Positions 43,976 through 53,900 of a DNA stretch of 64,000 nucleotides are shown here, piece after piece. Source of the stretch: Axinella damicornis (lineage: Eukaryota; Porifera; Demospongiae; Axinellida; Axinellidae); the NCBI GenBank assembly GCA_963931865.1, contig OZ007511.1, positions 13,880,274-13,944,273 on the forward strand. Direction: 5' to 3'. The position numbers were made by a program, and so were the translations under genes. Positions within the stretch are counted from its first letter, which is position 1, and each line of letters begins with the position of its first letter. The notes under the pieces were generated by a model. It worked only from the letters and a program-made list of their open reading frames with translations, did no database searches and was not told where the DNA came from.

Positions 43976-43999
43976 GGGGGGGGGGGGGGGGGGGGGGGT
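43976..43999. repeat. Poly(G) tract of about 24 bp
   Basis: An uninterrupted G homopolymer. Confidence 0.8.
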
Positions 44000-44265
44000 T
44001 GTTACGTGTGTGTATGCCTATGTAGCTAGCTGAGTGCGTGTGAATCACAATTTCATTGTCCTGTGTAGGCTATAATATAGCTACGCAGGACAATTATCTC
44101 TAAATCACTGCATAATATTATTGTGCAGTGCATAATATTATGATGGCCTTGTGCAGAACTAATTCGGATTCAGAACCTGCACTGAGCTAATTTTCACACA
44201 CAATAGCTATTGCATTTCCTTGTGTGCAGTTGATATCTCCAATGGTGATTGACTGTAGGGGGGAC

Positions 44266-44420
44266 TGGGATGGTTATTGGTCTGGCAGGAAGTAGGGCGA
44301 TGGATTAGGGTTGTTGAATGTGCATGCGTGTCCGTTTCGTTAGCCTCGGGCCTGGGAACGAGGCTACCATTACCTATACTAAAATATGTACTTCCTGCCG
44401 GACCAATATATCCACGTCGT
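44266..44420. mobile_element. Inverted-repeat element, ATTGGTCCGGCAGGAA family, copy 2, with nested palindrome
   Basis: TTATTGGTCTGGCAGGAAGT at the left pairs with ACTTCCTGCCGGACCAATAT at the right. A 26-bp member of the foldback family (TAGCCTCGGG to CGAGGCTA, 44341-44366) lies inside it. Confidence 0.7.
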
Positions 44421-44479
44421 AATAATAACAGCAATGGCACTGCCACTGTGACCAAACTAGCTATATACAATCATGCATG

Positions 44480-44522
44480 AGTCTCGGTACCAGACTCCCT
44501 ACCCGAGTCTGGTACCGAGACT
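44480..44522. mobile_element. Foldback palindrome, AGTCTCGGTACC subfamily
   Basis: AGTCTCGGTACCAGACTC is followed by its complement ending GGTACCGAGACT. It is 40 bp upstream of the TRAF-E promoter module. Confidence 0.8.
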
Positions 44523-44560
44523 GGATACCGGTATGAGCATTGCGGCTGCCAGCTGACTTA

Positions 44561-44593
44561 TGAGCATGCGCAGTTCGTCAAGGGGTGGGGCTC
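44561..44593 (+). promoter_or_regulatory. NRF1-like + GT-box module of TRAF-E
   Basis: TGAGCATGCGCAG, TTCGTCAA and GGGGTGGGGCTC lie 29 bp before the start codon. Confidence 0.7.
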
Positions 44594-44621
44594 ATCGCAG
44601 GGGGTACAGGCCGAAGTAGTG

Positions 44622-46300
44622 ATGGCTACTGGAGGAAGCGCTAAAGTCGTAGAGGATCCCGACGAGACAGGCGACTTCCCTGAGTCTTCACCCAAAAATG
44701 GTGTTCCAGGAGGTGAAGAGGTGCTGGAGATAGAAGATCCGATCGAATTTGTTGATCCGTTGTCGAAGGATTTCGAATGTTCTCTCTGCCTTCAATATCT
44801 CAAGCAGCCTACGCTAACCAGCTGCGGCCACCACTTCTGTAAAGAATGCATCGACCGGGTGGTGGAAAGATCGAGAAAACTGAAGCAAGATCCCGCCTGC
44901 CCGCTGTGCAAAGAACAGGATTTCCAAATGTTTCTCAACAGAAATGCTGAGAGGAAAATATCCTCCCTGCGGGTGTACTGCCTCAAGAAATCTCAGGGGT
45001 GTAGGTGGGAGGGTGAGCTGGGTAGCCTCGACCGCCACATGGATCCAAAAGAGGATGACTGTGTGTTTGTTGAGGTGGAGTGTGAGTTTAGTGAGATGGG
45101 GTGTACCACTAGGGTGTTGAGAAAGGACATGCTGAAGCACATGGAGGAGAATACCCACAAGCACATCATTCTAATGTCTGTCCTGGGTTCCAAGATGGGT
45201 GGTGGTAGTCTGGAACCGAATCGAAAGCTTCAGGAACGAAGAGCTGAGATGCTCCAAATGCAACTTTGTCGTCGGGATGAAGAGTTTCAACAAAGGCTTG
45301 ACGGCCTTGAGAAGAAACTTGAGATGAAAAATAAAGAACTAGCAGACACGGAGCAAAAGCTGAAAATGAAAGACCAAGAGCAAGCCGACGTTGGAGAAAG
45401 ACTCAAGGACAGAGATGATCAGCTAGCAGAGGTCAGAGTGCAGCTCCAAGAAAAAAGCAAGCAGCTAAGCAAGATTGAGGAGCAAGTCAAACAGCTAAGC
45501 AAGGTTGAAGATAAGGTCAAAGAGCTAAGCAAGTTTAGAGACGAGCAGGTTAAACAGCTAAGCAAGGTTGAACAGCAGGTCAAAGAGAAGGAAGGACGTC
45601 TGAGTGTTGTTGAAAAGAAATTTGGGGAGAGGGAGAAGCAGCTCATAAGTGTTGAACAACGTCTCAAGGAAAAAGACAAGGAACAAGCAGAGGTGAAAAG
45701 GAGTCTTCAAGAGAAAGAACTGCACATCCAGGAGTTGCGAAACAGCCTTCAAAGAAAAGAAGAGCAGGCTGATATCAAGAGAAAGCTTCAGGAGCAGCAA
45801 GATGGAATGCAGCGGCAGTTGCAGATGAGCGAGAAAGGTCTGGATCAGAGGATTGCAGAACTAGAGTGTAACCTGGAAGGTCACTGTCCCTTTCATTTTG
45901 CTATGCCCAATTTTACCAAGCTCAAGGCCAGCAGCACTGAGTGGTACAGCCCACCATTCTACACCCACCCTGGAGGGTACAAGCTGAGCCTGAGAGTGGA
46001 GGCAAATGGGTATGCGAACTGCAAGGGCACTCATGTATCATGGTGCCTCTACACTGAGCCTGGAGAGTATGATGAGCTACTCAAGTGGCCAAGAAGAAAT
46101 CCTAAATGTTACATCAATTTACTAAACCACTGTTCGGGCAAGTGGGTGGGAGAAGGTGCCCATATACCCTGTACAACTGGTGTTTTCAGGAAGCCATCCC
46201 GAGCCCACCAGTGCATTTCCTGCTGGCATAGCACTCCTCATCATTCCGATCTAGATTACAACGCTGAAAAGAAAACTCAGTACTTGAAGAATGACTGTCT
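44622..46300 (+). CDS. TRAF-like protein E: RING, zinc fingers, longest coiled coil, MATH; 3' end in gap
   Basis: 559 residues are visible from MATGGSAKVVEDPDETGD. RING (FECSLCLQYL, CGHHFCKEC, CPLCKEQDF), zinc fingers (CLKKSQGCRWEG, EFSEMGCTTRVL), coiled coil and MATH (FAMPNFTKLKASSTEWYS, GEYDELLKWPRRNP, YLKNDCL) follow. The coiled coil has an added run of KQLSKVE/KELSK-type repeats, making it the longest of the cluster. Compared with its paralogues only about ten residues and the stop are missing, lost in the run of N. The frame through and beyond the gap is meaningless. Confidence 0.9.
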
Positions 46301-46500
46301 NNNNNNNNNNNNNNNNNNNNNNNNNNNNNNNNNNNNNNNNNNNNNNNNNNNNNNNNNNNNNNNNNNNNNNNNNNNNNNNNNNNNNNNNNNNNNNNNNNNN
46401 NNNNNNNNNNNNNNNNNNNNNNNNNNNNNNNNNNNNNNNNNNNNNNNNNNNNNNNNNNNNNNNNNNNNNNNNNNNNNNNNNNNNNNNNNNNNNNNNNNNN
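46301..46500. other. Assembly gap (200 N)
   Basis: Exactly 200 N, so probably a placeholder size. It hides the 3' end of TRAF-E (+) and the last exons of RIC8 (-), which converge here. Confidence 0.98.
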
Positions 46501-46525
46501 GCCTAACACACACACACACACGTAC

Positions 46526-46885
46526 CACTCTCCTTGCAGAGGACAAAGAGAAGCTCAGCTGTGACATCCTCAGCTCCATGTGTGCAGCTGTCATCAGACG
46601 AACTATCCTGTGGGGAGGAAGGAACATGGAGAGTCATAGTTTTCTCTGGTGATGTATTGTCACACAGTCTCACTGCGGCTGAAGGAGAATGTTCCCTCAC
46701 CTGCTCTTCAGAGAGTCTCCTTGCTCTGGCCGCTGCTTGATCTCATGCAGTGGAGGGAGAATCTGGGGGGAGTAGTGTGTGTGTGTGTGATGTGAAATAC
46801 CCCCCCCCCCCCCCCCCCTAAACTACTGTTGAACTATTCTCCGAACCCTGAACGAAAACTCGTCTATATTAGAGTGTACCTCACT

Positions 46886-46920
<35 letters not shown>

Positions 46921-47831
46921 CCGGACACCTGGTCTAGTGCTATACTAGATTGTACATACCTCACTCTTGAGCAGTCTCCGGATGCTGCGGTGCCCCTTGC
47001 TGAGGACTCGCAGTGCACTCAAGATGGGAGAGAGACCATGGTACTCAATCTTGGCTCCCTGGGGGAGGGGTGTCAGATGTCAATGGCCACTTTGGAGCTT
47101 TCTGTGCTCATTTATCAGACCATATCTCCTCCTGTAATAAGTTGCTATTACAGATCAAATCTTCACCATAGAAATTAGATGGATGGCAAGAAGTATGGAT
47201 ATTGACCAATGAGCAGGCACGGTGATGTAATACCTCCAGTTGCCACAGTGAAGGGATACCATAAATTATATGGAATCCACCTTTAAAGTTTGGAAACTGA
47301 AGCGGTAGTTGCTTCCAAGAGCAGAGGTAATTAATCCTGGGATTCATTCAGAAATAAGTTATGAAGTTAGTATAGACCCTGGTTTAGGGTAGGGGACCAT
47401 AGCTGTCTGGGAGGGAAGCTCCCCCTACTCCCCACAAGCCTGTGTGTACTGGACACAATTGTAGCCTGCAGTTGTGGCCCTATATTGACGTCACTGGACA
47501 ACTCAGATACGGACACATTTCAGCTCAGCTATAGGCTATAGCTGAGCTGATATTTGTAGCCTCGTTCCCAGGCCTTCTGCACCTCCAGTTTTTGATTGCT
47601 TGCAGTAAAAACTGGAGGTGTAGAAGGCCTGGGAACGAGGCTAGATATGTGTCCATATCTGTGTTGTCGTGATGTCAACTTAGTTAGCCACTATGCCGTA
47701 TGACAGTACCAGCTTGAAATGAAGAAAGTTGAGCAGTGCGACGATGGCCGCCATGTTCCAGTCATCAAATACCAGGTCAAGATCTGGAATGTACAGACCA
47801 CTGTCCGCTGTGTGTGTGTGTGTGTGCGTGT

Positions 47832-47909
<78 letters not shown>

Positions 47910-50900
47910 ACATGCGTGTGTGTGTGTGCATGTGTGGAAGTGGGTGTGTGTGAGGTCGGCTTTGGAGTGAGGATCAAACTCATTCCCAGGCCACCCTGGG
48001 AATGAACTAGGTCTGGTTGTGTGTAACAATGTGCTGACAGACAGTAAACGTACCATCCCTCTCCATCTCATCCTCGTGTGAGCACACCGCAGTGGCTAAT
48101 TGTTTCAGGGGTGGGGGGGACCGGAGTGGGTAGGTGGAGGGGTGAAGGTGGCTCAGGGTGGGCATCACTCGGACGTGAGGGGGGAGGAGCATGGCGTGGG
48201 CACACGTCTGAGGAACATTCACCAACACTTCGGTACAGTGACTGGGGGGGGGGAGGGGGGGGGGGAAGGCACTTATATGTAGGAGGGTGTGTGGCGATCA
48301 TTCTCAAAGTGAGGACATGTACGTATACCACGAGGAGTGTCAGTGAGGGGTGTGGCATGCTGCCCTCACATGCACAATGGGGAGTCAGTGAGGATGCTAT
48401 CACATGAAACGGGGAGTCAGTGAGGGGTGTGGCATGCTGCTATCACAGTGGGGGCGTGGCACTCACACTATTGTCTGCATCGCTGCCTTGCTCTGTGATA
48501 CTGGCACTGACACTAGGAGAATTCTGATGAGGTGAGTTACGTGAGCGTAGAGAGCAATCTCCTCCTGTGTGAGGGTTTGGTGGGTGTGTGAGTGGGCGAT
48601 GAGAGGGAGACGGGAGATGATGTGGGTGTGTGGCGGTGGGTGGGTTATACTGTTTTCAGCTGGAGCTCTAAGTACAGCACATACTGGAGTGACCATGCAC
48701 CCCTCGCTATGCATCCGTGCTACTATATATGCTCAAGAAGATTTTTGCCAAGGCCTACGGTGTACTTGTGAAGTTCACAAGTTGAAGTACGAGTCCTTTA
48801 ATGAAACGCCTTTGATATATTTCTAACTTGGCTTGGCCTTTGTCTTGCCTGCAAAGCCTAATATTACACACTCCGTGGACTCATTAGGTGGGTATGAGAG
48901 TGGGCGGACCACATCAAACACTATGAATATCATTAATGGCTCTTTTTAATCAACTGGGTAGGAGGTATGAGGTAAGTGCTACACTGAACATTGTGCTAAT
49001 TGATCACAACAGATTGTGCATGTTGTGTTAATGAGTGGAGTTCAGTTCCCATGGGATACTCACACACTCTGTGTACAGGTTCTCTTAGTGCAGACAAAAC
49101 ATGGCATCACGACGCAGAGCCCGGGCGCCTTGGGGTCTGCCTGCCTGCCCAGCCTATCAGTTAGCAGGGGCGGATCCAGGAGGGGGGTGACACACTGCAC
49201 AGTGCATGATGCTGAGAAAGATGGAACGGAAGCGGAGAGCAGTAGCCGGGCATTGGAAACGAAGTTACCCTCCACTAGCATCATTCCCAGCCTCATTCCC
49301 AGGCCATTCCCAGCCTCATTCCCACAGCCAGTTTTTGATCTATTTTAACCATCATCACAACATTTTTGACCATGACATCATCCTTACATCATCATAGTCG
49401 GCATCTTCATGCCAGTGTGCAGTCTGGTTGAAGAGAATCTTCAGCACCTCGGAGAGCACCGCAAACTGCCCATCGTCCAACGCGGCCGGCAGACAGTAGA
49501 CCGTGTCCCTCAGTGGAGGGAGACAAGGAAGGTTTCTAGTGGATCCGGACCCCTTCCTCCGAATTCCTGATGAACAGGGAGTTAACAGCAGAGCAGTCTA
49601 TCAACATATGAGTACTCAGACAATTCCATTCCCCACTTACACACAGCTGGTCACAAAATACAAGCAATCTATTAGCCTTGCACTTCCTGCCTAGATTCCG
49701 AATGCAGCCTTCTGATTGGTTGAACCTTAGCCAAGTGCTATTTAGTAACCATGTACCGTTCATCTATCTACTCCCCACAACATTACGCTAGTTACCGTCA
49801 GTGGGTTTGTTTGACAATTCCTCCGCATCGTGGTTGCCCAGAACGCTTGTCTTTGCTTCTTGCTCACTGTCGTTTCCTGAAACCTCCTCATCCACTTCTG
49901 CACAGTGGGGATCCCTGGACACCTCACTCGTTGTCCGCCCAGCCTCTGAACTTTGAATTTTGGATTTTGATGCTTCATCAGAAGTTCCAGAGAGTGACTG
50001 TGTGTGGCATGGCGACAGTTCCCTCTGTCCGAATAGAGTAGAGTCAATCAGGTTAATGAGGAGAGGTATGCCATTGAAGTCATCACGCAGACTTTGTCTG
50101 GGGATTTGAAAAACAAAGACCAAGTCCACATTGAACAGCTGTAGCCCTAATCTTAATTGGCCCGGGATTTGAAAACACAAGTCCAGTTTTAACGCTAATG
50201 CAATTAAGTGAGCTAGGTGGCAGCTGTAGGCCTACAGTCTTGTGCTCATGCAGAGGAGAGGAATGTCTGTCTGATAACACTGGGTAGTTTTCTTTTCCCT
50301 GGACACAACATACTGTGCTAATTGAAGACCATTTTCTGGTACACTCACACACACAGTCAATAATTTAATTACAGCTGCATGCACAGTTACCTGGAGGCTT
50401 CAAACTAATCACAGCTGCACAATACCTAATTAGCTTCCACTATGTACATGCATACAGCTGCACAATACCTGGAGGCTTCCATCGCAGATGACTATACACT
50501 ACGTGCATGCATGGCATACGGTATTTCTGTGCAGAGTGTGGCATTCGGGAATGGGTGCCATAGCAACCCACAGGATGGCGCCATAGCAACCCACATGTTG
50601 GTGCCATAGCAACCCACATGTTGGCGCCATAGCAACCCGCCATAGCAACCCACATGCTGGCACCATAGCAACCCACATGCTGGCACCATAGCAACCCACA
50701 TGCTGGCACCATATAGCAACCCACATGCTGGCACCATATAGCAACCCACATGATGGCACCATATAGCAACCCACATGCTGGCACCATAGCAACCCACATG
50801 CTGGCACCATAGCAACCCACATGCTGGTATGTGTGTGACAGTATGGATGCGTGTGTGTGACAGTGTATGTGTGTACCTCTCAGTGACTCCACAGGCAGTG

Positions 50901-53900
50901 ATTAGAAACAGCAGTCGAAGATCAAAGAACACGATGTCATGAGGCAGTTGCACACTGTGACACAGGGCTAGCCTGAGTGTCAACCCGCATAGGCACCCCA
51001 GGTCCGTGCACACGGGGACAAGGTGTTGGTTGTTGAGGAGAATGTTACAGAGGCATTTTACTGCCTCCACTAGGGCTGTGTCAGCGAAGTGAGGAATAGG
51101 AGAAGGAGGGAGGGAGGGAGGGAGGGAGGGAGGGAGGGAGGGAGGGAGGGAGGGAGGGAGGGAGGGAGGGAGGGACGGAGGGAGGGAAAGAGGGAGGGGA
51201 GGGAAGCTGGATTAGTATTGCACTGACAATTGGATCGGCAATTGGATAATCAGCCATAATTATGTATACAAAATTTAAGATCATTTTGTGAGAAAATTGG
51301 CTGTAAAATTGTACTAAACGATAGAAAGTTGAACGAAGTTGTATATCGGGTTGGCTATTGGTATTGGCATAGCAATCCATAGATTGGCTCCAGGTGTGCT
51401 AAAGTGTTCAACACAATGATCGAACAACGTGGCGACAGCGTCCGTGACATGATCGAGCACACTCTCTCACACTCAGCCGTGTTTATAATAGCATAAAAGC
51501 TATCACACATTCCTGAGCTAATGGGATTAATAGGCATGTCCACAGCACACCGCCCCACTCTCACACACCAGCTGCAACATACCTTGCTACACACAAACAC
51601 AACCCAAACACAAGTGGTAAAAGTTGTTTTTGAAAATAGAATAAACTTTCCACTTTCCCTCTTAGGTGTCAATGTGTTCTTTTTGTTATTGAAATCACAA
51701 TTAAAGGCTCAGAGACCCAACTGGTAGCCATGTCACATGTATACAGCTGCAGTCACATGACTCATACAGCAGTCACATGACTCATACAGCTGCAGTCACA
51801 TGATTCATACAGCTGCAGTCACATGAATCATACAGCAGTCACATGACTCATACACCTGCAGTCACATGACTCATGCAGCTGCAGTCACATGACTCATCGA
51901 TCATACAGCTGCAGTCACATGACTCATACAGCAGTTAAGGATCCCTAGCGCAGTACAGCTGTCACGTGACTCCAGGCTCTCATATGTACGGTAGTTACAT
52001 TGACACTAGGATCTCATATACAGCAGTCACATGATACTGGGGTCTTATGTATGAAGTAGTCACATGATCTGGGAGGTACCCTCTGCATACAACAGCAGCT
52101 AGACTAAGCAAGGTGTTGAATGGTTGCTGTCAACAGGATACGAGTGCAAGTGTCCTGAACAAACTGTCTTGTTGATCAGAGGTCTTGCAGTCCACTCTGG
52201 ACTCTTATCAGTTCAGCCGCTTCACAAAAACTGCTCAGATTGCGTCCACCTGCTACATGCTTGCATGCATGCTTTCAACTATTGAGAACCTTGGGACTTA
52301 AGCCACGTCAGGTCCTGTACAATTAATTTCGCACCCATCCACAACCGGCCCTTCCACAAAGTCGGTCTATGCTCAAAGAGGTCATAGTTCAGGTCGGAAA
52401 TTATGCTCACTGATTAATTCTTGGAAGCCTGAGCATGTCTGTGTGGACCGAACTATGTGCACTGTGCCTTTGCATGAAACATCTTCCCTCTCACAACAGG
52501 TGTGTACTCAATACTCCTGATGTTGGAAACAAGGTACTCCATTTCGCCCCTGAGCGTACAAGCTGTGATACACTATTGACAGACGTCAATAGTGTTGTAC
52601 TATTGACAGACGTTAATGGTTGTTTCTGTAAGTTTTGACACATAATCAACACCTTCAGGAATTAATGTAACTCTGTTCTCAACATGAACAATCTTCCTCC
52701 ACCTCCCACACGTAATAAGTCCTATTTTTGTGTGGATTCACATTTCAATCATCACAATTTCTAATCTACATCACAAACACAGTTAATTGATATCAACCGG
52801 GCCATGGCTACTAGCCTGCTTGTGTGAGTAACTGCGCCAGAGGCAGTGGTGGTGGATAGCGAGAGTATCTGCTCAGGGGATATTTTTGTGCAGTCCACAG
52901 TCCCATCCAGAAGTGACTCCTCAAGACAAGGGCATCCGTCACGATTGGGCTGCCTACACTAGGGTCAGTATGCCAAAAACTGGCACATTTGTGGAAACCA
53001 TTTCCCACCAATTACGGCACATTTTGACATGTCAATTAAGCAGAAACAGCACTCCTGGTGAGCGACAGTGCACCAAGGATACACGGTAAAGCCAGCAAAG
53101 ATCAAGCGTTGTCTTGTTTGCTCCATATACACTGCCACTTGTTGTGGAGGGCATCCTGCATGCACAGCCTCATTCCCAGCCCTTCTTTACACCTCCAGAT
53201 TTTGCAGTACGCAAAGATACTGCATCAAAAACTGATGGTCTAGAAGGCCTGGGAAGGAGGCTATGCATTAGTTATAGCAGACTAATACGCTAGGTAACTT
53301 GGGCTAGGAATGAGATATGAAGCTGGGATTTGCACCATTGTGATCAGCATGAATGGAGCATTCCAATGATGTCCATTTTGCAGTGTGTTTAATTTTGACC
53401 CAAAATCATGAAAAACCATGGATTATAGCCTTTGGTCGAGTGCGATTTTTGTCAAAAATGTGACTGAGAAAAAAAAATCATTCTAAGGACATCATTTGAA
53501 AGCCCTTTTCATGCTGATCACAATGGCATAATCCCCAGCTTCATATCTCATTCACATACCCCTACCTGGTGCAATGTTCTCTTCAAGTGTATTCCCAATA
53601 CCAATTTTGGTTCATTGGTCCATATGGGCAGAAATGGCACATCAGTCGCCCTATCAAACAGGAGTGCTGTTTCTGCCAAATTAGATTTAATTCCAAATTG
53701 GCATGTCCAAATGTGCCATAATAAGTAGAAAATGGTTTCCAAAATGTGCCAATTTTGGCACAAAAACATACGTATCTCCCAGGGACTAGGAATGGGAGTT
53801 CACTAAGAGGGGAATGAAGACTTCACTAAGGATGGTATGGGAATGGAACTGGAATTTCACTGAGGGGTTGGAATAGGAATGGACTTGTACCTTCACCTTG

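Noticed and set aside
46301..46740. Extension of TRAF-E or minus-strand frames through the N run
   Set aside because: The gap length is arbitrary and the downstream sequence belongs to RIC8 on the other strand.
47680..48071. His/Thr- and Cys/Val-rich frames
   Set aside because: Translation of the TG microsatellite.
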